Shown: piece by piece, positions 6,292 through 13,073 of the stretch
How the letters are laid out: each line of letters opens with the position of its first letter
Numbering within the stretch: position 1 is the stretch's first letter
Source of the DNA: an uncultured Bacilli bacterium
Lineage (GTDB): Bacteria > Bacillota_I > Bacilli_A > RF39 > UBA660
DNA: 20,878 bases
Direction of reading: 5' to 3'
Assembly (NCBI GenBank): GCA_944364705.1
Contig: CALVWH010000106.1
Span: 1-20,878, forward strand
Notes under the pieces: generated by a model
The model's database searches: none
Seen by the model: the letters and a program-made list of their open reading frames with translations, nothing else
Told to the model about the DNA's origin: nothing
Program-made: the position numbers and the translations under genes

Positions 6292-7707
6292 ATGAAATAC
6301 AAAAGAGATTTAATGAAAAATACAGTAATTATTACGATTGGAAAATTTAGTACGCAATTGGTTGGCTTTTTATTACTTCCTTTATATACGAGTATTTTAT
6401 CTACCGAAGAATATGGATCTTATGATTTATTAAATACAATTTCTATTTTCTTAATCCCTTTTATTACTTTTTTAATGGAAGAAGCGATGTTTCGGTTTTT
6501 AATTGATGCGAAAACGGAAAAAGAAAAATCAGAAGTCATTAGTCAAACGATGTGTTTTAGTGTTATTAGTATTTTAATCCAATGTACTTTATTTTTCTTA
6601 ATTTTCAAATTTTTTCATTATCCTTATACAGAATATTTAATTTTATTTATCATATCTAGTATTTTATCAACCTTAGCCGGTAGTTTATGTAGGGGGACAA
6701 GTCAATTTAAGCTTTATGCTGTTTTTAATTTTTTATCTGGATTATTGAATGTTCTTTTAAATATTTTATTTATTGCGGTTATAAGAATGGGACTACCGGG
6801 ATTATTCTTATCTTATATTATATCGAATAGTGTAATTTCTTTATGGATTTTAATTAAATTAAAAGTATACAAAGATTTGTCTTTTAAGAAAATCAATCCA
6901 AAATTAATGAAATCGATGCTTTTTTATTCGTTGCCATTAGTTCCTAATAGTTTATCTTGGATTATTATCAATATATCCGATCGTTTGATTATTGCGACTT
7001 TTATGGGAATTTCTTATAGTGGAATTTATGCGATTGCCAATAAATTTCCAAGCATTATTAATACTATGTATAATTTTTTCTATATGGCATGGAAAGAATC
7101 CTCTGCAAAAGTAGTCAAAGAGAAAAATAGTGCACAATATTACAATAGTATTTATAAACAATTAAATAACTTTTTAATTGCTGTAACGATTATGCTTTTG
7201 GCATTCATGCCATTTATTTTCCCTATTTTAATTAAAAATGAATATGTAGAAGCTTATCAATATATCCCTCTTTTATTGTTTGCGATTTACTTTAGTAATA
7301 TTTCTAGTTTTTATGGAGGAATTTTTGCTGCTTATAAAAATACGAAAGTTATGGGATTAAGTACCGTAGTATCTGCGATTTTGAATGTTGTAATTAATTT
7401 AGCTTTGATTAAATTTATTGGTTTATATGCAGCAATTTTATCAACGTTTGTATCTATGTTTATTGTTTTCTTATATCGAAAAAAGAAAATCAAGGAATAT
7501 GTAACATTAGAAAAGACTGGATATTTATGGTATAGTGTCCTTGTATGTGCAATTTTAACGTTTATCTATTATAGTAATAATCTTATCATTATTCTTTTTG
7601 GAGCTCTTCTTGGTACTTTATATTCTATTTATATTAATCGTGATATGATTGCTAGTATGAAAAATTTAGTGAAAGAAAAAGTAAGAAAAAAAAGAGTAAA
7701 AGCGTAA
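6292..7707 (+). CDS. Polysaccharide-type flippase (Wzx/MurJ-like MOP superfamily)
   Basis: This polytopic exporter of the MOP superfamily (oligosaccharide flippase branch) is likely to move lipid-linked sugars across the membrane. The 471 residues are almost entirely hydrophobic, with 12-14 predicted helices. The opening MKNTVIITIGKFSTQLVGFL and the LLPLYTSILSTEEYGSYDL segment are characteristic of Polysacc_synt proteins, and a second repeat begins near residue 205 (SMLFYSLPLVPNSLSWIII). The C-terminus is short and basic (VKEKVRKKRVKA). AGAGGG lies 5 bases before the ATG. No glycosyltransferases are nearby, so the substrate is unknown; it is a single-gene unit between its own promoter and a strong terminator. 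Confidence 0.87.
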   Translation: MKYKRDLMKNTVIITIGKFSTQLVGFLLLPLYTSILSTEEYGSYDLLNTISIFLIPFITFLMEEAMFRFLIDAKTEKEKSEVISQTMCFSVISILIQCTLFFLIFKFFHYPYTEYLILFIISSILSTLAGSLCRGTSQFKLYAVFNFLSGLLNVLLNILFIAVIRMGLPGLFLSYIISNSVISLWILIKLKVYKDLSFKKINPKLMKSMLFYSLPLVPNSLSWIIINISDRLIIATFMGISYSGIYAIANKFPSIINTMYNFFYMAWKESSAKVVKEKNSAQYYNSIYKQLNNFLIAVTIMLLAFMPFIFPILIKNEYVEAYQYIPLLLFAIYFSNISSFYGGIFAAYKNTKVMGLSTVVSAILNVVINLALIKFIGLYAAILSTFVSMFIVFLYRKKKIKEYVTLEKTGYLWYSVLVCAILTFIYYSNNLIIILFGALLGTLYSIYINRDMIASMKNLVKEKVRKKRVKA

Positions 7708-7733
7708 AATTTTGTCTATTTTGCGCTTTTTTT
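7698..7733 (+). terminator. Intrinsic terminator of the flippase gene
   Basis: A 13-bp stem with one T-G wobble (7698-7710 with 7718-7730) and a 7-nt loop ends in seven T's. It includes the flippase stop codon. Confidence 0.88.
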
Positions 7734-7794
7734 GTGGATTAAATTGTATTTTTAATATAAAAATGATATCTTTTAATAAAGATAGGTGATTTTT

Positions 7795-9447
7795 ATGATT
7801 CAAACAATGGAAGAGAAACTAATGGAACTTTCGAAACAAATTAAAGAATATGATGATGTTTTAAAGCAAGAACAATTATGTCGGGAAGAATTAACGAAAA
7901 TAGGATCAAGTAGTAATCTTGAGGGAGATGCGTTAAAAAATTATCAAGATCGAATCAATAATCTTGCTGAGCAGATGAAGGATTTAAAAGAGAAAAGAGA
8001 AAGTTATAAAGAAGATGAAATTGAAAAATTAAGAGAAAATATTCATCGATATTTAAAATTTCAAGAAACTTCTTTGCTTCTTTCTATGATCGAATCTTTT
8101 TCTTTAAAGTCTAAAGATTATGTTTATTTGGAAAATGTGGAAGGAAGAAAGAAAAAAATTGATAAAGAATACGTAGAAGAATATCAAAAGTATGTAGCAG
8201 AAAAAAGTAAATTAAAAAATAGTTCAAAAATCGTTTATGAGACCTTACGAGGATATTCCGTTGAAAAGTTAAAGGTTACAAAAAAAGCAGAACCAGTAAA
8301 ACCAGAAGAACATAACCAAGAAAGGATATTAGATTCTTCAAAAAAAGAAATGGATTCTTTTGAAAATATGTCGGATGAAGATCGTTTAGAAAAATTAAAA
8401 GAACGCCAAAAAGATATTTTAAATGCGAAAGGGAAAAAGCGTCTAATTAAATGGAACGGTGAAAAAAAAGAAATTCCGGAAAAATATTATAGTACTTTTT
8501 GGAAATTAAATCATGAAATTAAATCTTTAGAACAAAAAATAGAGGAAAAAAAGAAATCTGAAAATATAACACCAGAACAACCTTCGGTTTCTATGGAATC
8601 TAAAAATGTTACACCAGAACAATCCCCAGTTTCGATAGAAAAAGAACCAAAAATAGAAAGTAAAACAAACGGAGAGTCCGTACAAAAAATTGTGGATATT
8701 AAAGATGGTAAAAAATGGAAAAATAAACTTAGAAAAATTGCTTATAAAGTAGCAGCCGTAGCTTCTCTTATAGCTTCTGGTTTGGCGATTGGAAATATTA
8801 AAAAAGCACCACAACCAGAGCCTATTCATATTGAAACTCAAGCCGAGAACCAAGTAGAGGATCCAGTAATTGTTATTGATGGAACTAAAGTAGAAGACGA
8901 AAATCGAACGGTTGAAGTGGAAGATCAGAAAGAAATCGCTGTTGAAAATACTGTTAACGATGGGAAAGCTGTGAAAACAACAGAGACACAAGATCAAATT
9001 TTTGAAACTTTAAAAGAAGCCGCAGAAACCGAAAATCAAGATTGGAATTCATTACAATCAGAAGAAGTCTTTTCGAATTTACAAGAAGCAGCATCTCAAG
9101 ACAACTTAGAATTTCAACAAATCGAAGATGATTTTTCCCTAGGAGATCAAGTTATGATTGATGACAATACAAAAATCTTTTCCAACGAATATGATGCTGC
9201 AAACAATGTAAATGCAAAAAGTCCTTATTTTGGTACGGATGAAAAACGAACTATTTTTGGAGAAGTTTATAAAATGGCTGATGGAACTTATAAGATTGCT
9301 ACAACACAAGAAGAAGTTGCTTTGTTAGAAAGTAAGGGAGCACAAAAAGATTCGGTTTATTTAGCAGTTACCGAACATGGAATTGATGGATTTTATCGTG
9401 GAGATTCTTTACAAAGTGCAATGGAAATGGGGGGAAAACAAAGATGA
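7795..9447 (+). CDS. Coiled-coil, single-pass membrane protein of unknown function
   Basis: I recognise no family. The ATG at 7795 (550 aa) is preferred over the in-frame GTG at 7786, which lies within the AGGTGA ribosome binding site. Layout: residues 1-165 are highly charged and helical with coiled-coil potential; residues 190-255 contain a second helical segment (MSDEDRLEKLKERQKDI); residues 258-285 hold two imperfect 14-residue repeats (xTPEQxxVSxE). Lysine-rich residues 305-317 precede one hydrophobic helix (about 317-335), which predicts N-in, C-out topology. An acidic linker (340-445) and a compact C-terminal domain (about 446-541, with YFGTDEKRTIFGEVYKMADG) complete the protein. The C-terminal part resembles exported domains seen repeatedly in uncultured Bacilli; no activity is assignable. 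It overlaps the next gene by ATGA. Confidence 0.8.
   Translation: MIQTMEEKLMELSKQIKEYDDVLKQEQLCREELTKIGSSSNLEGDALKNYQDRINNLAEQMKDLKEKRESYKEDEIEKLRENIHRYLKFQETSLLLSMIESFSLKSKDYVYLENVEGRKKKIDKEYVEEYQKYVAEKSKLKNSSKIVYETLRGYSVEKLKVTKKAEPVKPEEHNQERILDSSKKEMDSFENMSDEDRLEKLKERQKDILNAKGKKRLIKWNGEKKEIPEKYYSTFWKLNHEIKSLEQKIEEKKKSENITPEQPSVSMESKNVTPEQSPVSIEKEPKIESKTNGESVQKIVDIKDGKKWKNKLRKIAYKVAAVASLIASGLAIGNIKKAPQPEPIHIETQAENQVEDPVIVIDGTKVEDENRTVEVEDQKEIAVENTVNDGKAVKTTETQDQIFETLKEAAETENQDWNSLQSEEVFSNLQEAASQDNLEFQQIEDDFSLGDQVMIDDNTKIFSNEYDAANNVNAKSPYFGTDEKRTIFGEVYKMADGTYKIATTQEEVALLESKGAQKDSVYLAVTEHGIDGFYRGDSLQSAMEMGGKQR
8560..8646 (+). repeat. Two imperfect 42-bp coding repeats (TPEQ repeats)
   Basis: The segments starting near 8563 and 8605 encode ITPEQPSVSMESKN and VTPEQSPVSIEKEP, a 14-residue unit present twice just before the membrane helix. 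This is likely a flexible spacer. Confidence 0.6.
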
Positions 9448-9707
9448 ATCAAATATTAGAAATTGGACAAGAAATTACGTTAGAAAATCAAGAAAAATAT
9501 TATATTGCGGAAATTATTGATAACGATGTTCATGAATATCTTATGCTTTTACCAATTGAAAACGATCAACTATTAGAAAATGCACGTTATGTAAAACTTT
9601 TAGGAACAAAAAATGATTATAAAATCGCAGATATAGAAGATCCAAAAGAAAAAAAAGAGATCATCGATATTTTCTTACCATTATTTTTAGAAGATTATGG
9701 AAAATAG
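9444..9707 (+). CDS. Small DUF1292-like protein
   Basis: This 87-residue acidic soluble protein has no known activity. Its pattern (an N-terminal strand with ITLENQEKYYIAEII, a central LMLLPIEND strand, then DYKIADIEDPKEKKEIIDIFLPLF) follows the layout of DUF1292/YrzB proteins of Bacillota, where a short beta region ends in I-E-D-x-E and a final helix. The match is by eye only. Its start overlaps the stop of the preceding membrane protein (ATGA at 9444-9447), so the two are almost certainly co-translated and may act together. A perfect-stem terminator includes its stop codon. Confidence 0.75.
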   Translation: MNQILEIGQEITLENQEKYYIAEIIDNDVHEYLMLLPIENDQLLENARYVKLLGTKNDYKIADIEDPKEKKEIIDIFLPLFLEDYGK

Positions 9708-9732
9708 TATTGCTTTCGTAATACTATTTTTT
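9701..9732 (+). terminator. Intrinsic terminator after the DUF1292-like gene
   Basis: AAAATAGTATT (9701-9711) and AATACTATTTT (9720-9730) form a perfect 11-bp stem with an 8-nt loop, followed by T's to 9732. Confidence 0.88.
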
Positions 9733-9734
9733 GA

Positions 9735-9763
9735 TTGTGTTTCTAAAAAAAAGATAGTATAAT
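9735..9763 (+). promoter_or_regulatory. Promoter of mnmG-rsmG
   Basis: TTGTGT (9735-9740), a 17-nt spacer and a perfect TATAAT (9758-9763), 25 bases before the mnmG ATG. The -35 is weak. Confidence 0.55.
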
Positions 9764-9788
9764 AGGAAAGAAAAAGAAGGTGTTTTAG

Positions 9789-11657
9789 ATGGATTATGAG
9801 GTTATTGTTGTTGGTGGAGGACATGCAGGATGTGAAGCAGCACTTGCAAGTAGTAGAAAAGGACATTCTACGTTATTAATTACTGGTCGTATCGAAAATA
9901 TTGCAACGATGCCTTGTAATCCTTCGATTGGAGGATCTGCAAAAGGAATTGTTGTTAGAGAAATTGATGCCTTAGGGGGAGAAATGGGAAGAAATGCTGA
10001 TAAATCCCTTTTGCAAATGAAATTATTAAATTATAAAAAAGGACCAGCTGTTCGTGCTTTACGTGCCCAAGCAGATAAAATAACATATCCTAAAAATATG
10101 TTAAAAACGTTACAAGCAGAAAAAAAACTAGAAATTAAAGAATCGTTAGTTGAAGATTTAATCATAAACGATCAAACCGTATGCGGAGTAATTTTAGAAG
10201 ATGGAACAAAAATTTCTTCCAAAATGGTTATTTTAACGACAGGAACTTATATGAAAGCAGATATTTTAGTTGGAGACACAAGAAAAAGAGAAGGGCCACA
10301 TGGAGAAAGACCTAGTTTGTTTTTAAGTGATCGATTAAAAGACCTTGGATTTAAAATTATTCGATTAAAAACGGGAACTCCTCAGCGAATCAAAAAAGAT
10401 TCAATTGATTATTCAAAATTACAGTTAGAACCAGGTGCGGATAAACTTTATACCTTTAGTCATGATTATCCAGCCGAATATAAAGTAGATCAACAAATTC
10501 CTTGTTATTTGTTATATACCAATGAAAAAACACATCAGATTATTCGAGAAAATTTACAAAAATCTAGTATGTACGGTGGTTTAGATGATGTAAAAGGAAT
10601 TGGTCCAAGATATTGTCCATCCATCGAAGATAAAGTGGTACGATTTGCAGATAAAGAAAAACATCAATTATTTGTAGAACCAGAAAGTCTTTTCTATGAT
10701 GATATCTATTTACAAGGATTTTCAACCAGTATGCCAAAAGAAATTCAAGAGCAAATGGTTCATAGTTTAGTTGGATTGGAACATGCAGAAATTACCCATT
10801 ATGGTTATGCCATTGAATACGATGCGATTTATCCAACACAATTAAAACAAAGTTTAGAAACGAAACTTATTCAAAATTTATATACGGCAGGACAAATTAA
10901 TGGAACCAGTGGTTATGAAGAAGCTGCTTGTCAAGGATTAATTGCCGGAATTAACGCTTGCTTAAAACTAGAAGGAAAAGAACCATTAATTTTAAAAAGA
11001 AGCGATGCTTATATTGGTGTTTTAATTGATGATTTAGTAACAAAAGGAGTAAGAGATCCTTACCGTTTATTAACTTCAAGAGCAGAATATCGTTTATTGC
11101 TTCGAAACGACAATGCCGATTTGCGATTACGAGATTATGGATATCAAGTTGGATTAATTGATGAACAACGTTATCAAAAATTTAAAAAGAAAAAAGAAGA
11201 AATCGAAGCTTTAATGGAGCAATTAAAAAATACAAGAGTAATTCCTTCAAAAGAAGTAGATGAATATTTTGAAAAACTTTCTTCCCCTAAATTAAAAGAT
11301 GCGATTTCTTTATATCAATTATTAAAAAGACAAGAATTTACTATGAAAGAAATTGAATATTTTCTATCCATTCCTTATTCAGAAGAAATTAAAAATGAAG
11401 TGGAATTAAATATAAAATATGAAGGATATATAAAAAAATCAAAACAAGAAGCCGAAAAAATGATTTCTTTAGAAAATAAAAAAATTCCTGTGGATATTGA
11501 TTATTCTTCCATTCAAAATTTAGCAAGCGAAGCAAAACAAAAATTATCGGAAGTAAGACCGACATCCATTGGACAAGCATTAAGAATTAGTGGTGTTAAT
11601 CCAGCCGATATATCAATTTTAATGATTTATTTAAAAAGGTGTGGTTATGAATCTTAA
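9789..11657 (+). CDS. mnmG: tRNA uridine-5-carboxymethylaminomethyl modification enzyme MnmG (GidA)
   Basis: MnmG is the FAD/NADH-dependent partner of MnmE in wobble-uridine modification. The 622 residues match the usual length. The N-terminal Rossmann motif GGGHAGCE (9-16) binds FAD; MPCNPSIGG with Cys43 and GIGPRYCPSIEDK with Cys276 carry the two conserved cysteines; GQINGTSGYEEAACQG (368-383) is the second FAD-contact block; the helical C-terminal tRNA- and MnmE-binding domain ends in SGVNPADISILMIYLKR. AAGGTG lies about 7 bases before the ATG. It overlaps rsmG by 11 bases, the classical gidA-gidB pair. Its partner mnmE is about 4.5 kb upstream rather than adjacent, with unrelated genes in between and a separate promoter. 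Confidence 0.97.
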   Translation: MDYEVIVVGGGHAGCEAALASSRKGHSTLLITGRIENIATMPCNPSIGGSAKGIVVREIDALGGEMGRNADKSLLQMKLLNYKKGPAVRALRAQADKITYPKNMLKTLQAEKKLEIKESLVEDLIINDQTVCGVILEDGTKISSKMVILTTGTYMKADILVGDTRKREGPHGERPSLFLSDRLKDLGFKIIRLKTGTPQRIKKDSIDYSKLQLEPGADKLYTFSHDYPAEYKVDQQIPCYLLYTNEKTHQIIRENLQKSSMYGGLDDVKGIGPRYCPSIEDKVVRFADKEKHQLFVEPESLFYDDIYLQGFSTSMPKEIQEQMVHSLVGLEHAEITHYGYAIEYDAIYPTQLKQSLETKLIQNLYTAGQINGTSGYEEAACQGLIAGINACLKLEGKEPLILKRSDAYIGVLIDDLVTKGVRDPYRLLTSRAEYRLLLRNDNADLRLRDYGYQVGLIDEQRYQKFKKKKEEIEALMEQLKNTRVIPSKEVDEYFEKLSSPKLKDAISLYQLLKRQEFTMKEIEYFLSIPYSEEIKNEVELNIKYEGYIKKSKQEAEKMISLENKKIPVDIDYSSIQNLASEAKQKLSEVRPTSIGQALRISGVNPADISILMIYLKRCGYES

Positions 11658-12354
11658 AGAATTTATCGAAGAATTAGAAAAATTAAACATAACATTAGAA
11701 GAAAAACAAAAAGAACAATTAGAACAATATTATGAATTGCTGATTTTATGGAATCAAAGAATAAATTTAACCGGAATTACTGACAAAGAAGAAGTTTATC
11801 TAAAACATTTTTATGATAGTCTAACCATTTGTAAGATTATCGATTTAACAGAGCAAGAATCTTTATGTGATATTGGAACTGGTGCAGGTTTTCCAGGTCT
11901 TGTTTTAAAAATTGTTTTCCCTCATTTAAAGATAACCTTATTAGATTCTTTACATAAAAGAACTAATTTTTTAGAAGAGGTAAAAAAACAATTGAACTTA
12001 AAAGAAGTAACTATTTTATGTGATCGAGCTGAAATTTATGCGAAAAATCACAAAAATTTATTTGATGTAGTAACGTCTAGAGCTGTTTCTAAGTTACCAG
12101 TTTTATTAGAATATTCTATTCCCCTTGTAAAAATCGGAGGATATTTTGTTCCAATGAAAGGGAATATAGAGGAAGAAATGAAAGGAATCGAAAAAATCGA
12201 ACAAAAATTGAAAATCAAATTACTTGAAACCAAGTCCTTTCTTTTACCAAAAGAAAATAGTGTTCGCACACTATTAAAATTTCAAAAAAAGGAAGATACT
12301 CCTTTAAAATATCCTAGAGAATATAAAGAAATCAAGAAACATCCTTTATCTTGA
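11647..12354 (+). CDS. rsmG: 16S rRNA (guanine-527-N7) methyltransferase RsmG
   Basis: RsmG (GidB) methylates G527 of 16S rRNA with S-adenosylmethionine. I chose the ATG at 11647 (235 aa) over the in-frame GTG at 11641, because AAAGG at 11635-11639 is 7 bases from the ATG. The protein has the N-terminal helical YYELLILWNQRINLTGI segment, the SAM-binding loop DIGTGAGFPG (75-84), the acidic LLDSLHKR motif that follows, and the VTSRAVSKLPVLLEY catalytic-region block. It overlaps mnmG by 11 bases in another frame. Its stop codon and the last 20 bases overlap a convergent gene, and its terminator is embedded in that overlap. Confidence 0.96.
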   Translation: MNLKEFIEELEKLNITLEEKQKEQLEQYYELLILWNQRINLTGITDKEEVYLKHFYDSLTICKIIDLTEQESLCDIGTGAGFPGLVLKIVFPHLKITLLDSLHKRTNFLEEVKKQLNLKEVTILCDRAEIYAKNHKNLFDVVTSRAVSKLPVLLEYSIPLVKIGGYFVPMKGNIEEEMKGIEKIEQKLKIKLLETKSFLLPKENSVRTLLKFQKKEDTPLKYPREYKEIKKHPLS

Positions 12355-12365
12355 TTTCTTTTTTT
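12325..12365 (+). terminator. Intrinsic terminator of mnmG-rsmG inside the convergent overlap
   Basis: A perfect 13-bp stem (12325-12337 with 12349-12361; arms AAAGAAATCAAGA and its complement) with an 11-nt loop is followed by a T-run to 12365. On the minus strand only TTT follows, so it works better for rsmG than for the opposing gene. Confidence 0.88.
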
Positions 12366-12862
12366 ACATACGTTTCTGCTTCTTTTAAATCGTTTAATAA
12401 AAAGCAAAAAGCAACGTCTCTTCGACTTTTAAATTTACTATGTTTCATTTTATCAAGATTTAAAACAATTACTTTATAAAAATCAGATGGAATATTTCTA
12501 TTATCATCTTTAAAATTCCAAACATCCATTTCCGGTTTTTCTGATTGTATAATTAAAAAATTTATTTGAATAATGTGATCAATTTGAATGGTATATTGTT
12601 TTAATCGATGATTGCTACAAACTTCAGATTCTAGAATATTTTTATTTTTTTGATCGTGAATTTTTTCCTCTTGAACAATAAATTGAATCAAGGTTATGTT
12701 TTCTTCAAATAAAAGTGCTTGTGCAACTTTTATATTTTTGGTAGGAACTAAAAGTAAATCATGAGAATCTATTGTATGATGAATGATTCTTTCTAAGAAA
12801 AATTGAAAAATTCTTTTATCTTTCATCATTTTTTTAAACTCAAGATAATTAAAATGTATCAT
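12332..12862 (-). CDS. Unknown protein convergent with rsmG
   Basis: No family is recognised. The 176-residue soluble protein starts at an ATG with AAAGGAG 7 bases upstream, which makes it a credible gene. It is a helix-strand mixture rich in Ile, Lys and His, without signal peptide or membrane helix. It opens with a helical HFNYLEFKKMMKDKRIFQ, has strands around 95-106 (TIQIDHIIQINFLIIQ) and around 130-136 (KVIVLNLD), and ends in a charged helix (KEAETYVKKEIK). It overlaps the rsmG 3' end by 23 bases on the opposite strand and is the only gene between rsmG and noc. A degenerate nuclease fold is conceivable but no catalytic set is evident. Confidence 0.72.
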   Translation of the reverse strand: MIHFNYLEFKKMMKDKRIFQFFLERIIHHTIDSHDLLLVPTKNIKVAQALLFEENITLIQFIVQEEKIHDQKNKNILESEVCSNHRLKQYTIQIDHIIQINFLIIQSEKPEMDVWNFKDDNRNIPSDFYKVIVLNLDKMKHSKFKSRRDVAFCFLLNDLKEAETYVKKEIKIKDVS

Positions 12863-13014
12863 AACTCATCTCCTTTGTAGTATCATAAAGAAAAAGAAAG
12901 AGAAACGCAAACGATAAATTTTAAAGAATGAAAAAAAGAATTCTTTTGAATTTTTCGTTTTTATTACCGATGATAAAAATTTACTTTTTTTTCTGTTTTA
13001 AAAGAGAAAAAAGA

Positions 13015-13043
13015 TTGAATTCTTAAAAAAATTATAGTATGAT
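13015..13043 (+). promoter_or_regulatory. Promoter of noc
   Basis: TTGAAT (13015-13020), a 17-nt spacer and TATGAT (13038-13043), 31 bases before the GTG start. The rest of the 211-base divergent spacer is A/T runs with no other clear signal. Confidence 0.6.
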
Positions 13044-13061
13044 AAATATAAAGAATAAAAT

Positions 13062-13068
13062 AGGAGGG
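13062..13068 (+). promoter_or_regulatory. Ribosome binding site fixing the noc GTG start
   Basis: AGGAGGG ends 5 bases before the GTG at 13074. An in-frame TAA at 13056-13058 rules out a longer N-terminus, so the absence of a membrane helix is not an annotation error. Confidence 0.85.
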
Positions 13069-13073
13069 AATTT

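Noticed and set aside
8460..8490. AAATTCCGGAAA as a second Noc site
   Set aside because: It lacks the central CCCGGG and lies in coding sequence where it is explained by codons.
8527..8997. 156-codon minus-strand open frame rich in Phe
   Set aside because: It is antisense to the coiled-coil gene, mirrors its Lys/Glu codons as Phe, and has no ribosome binding site or family signal.
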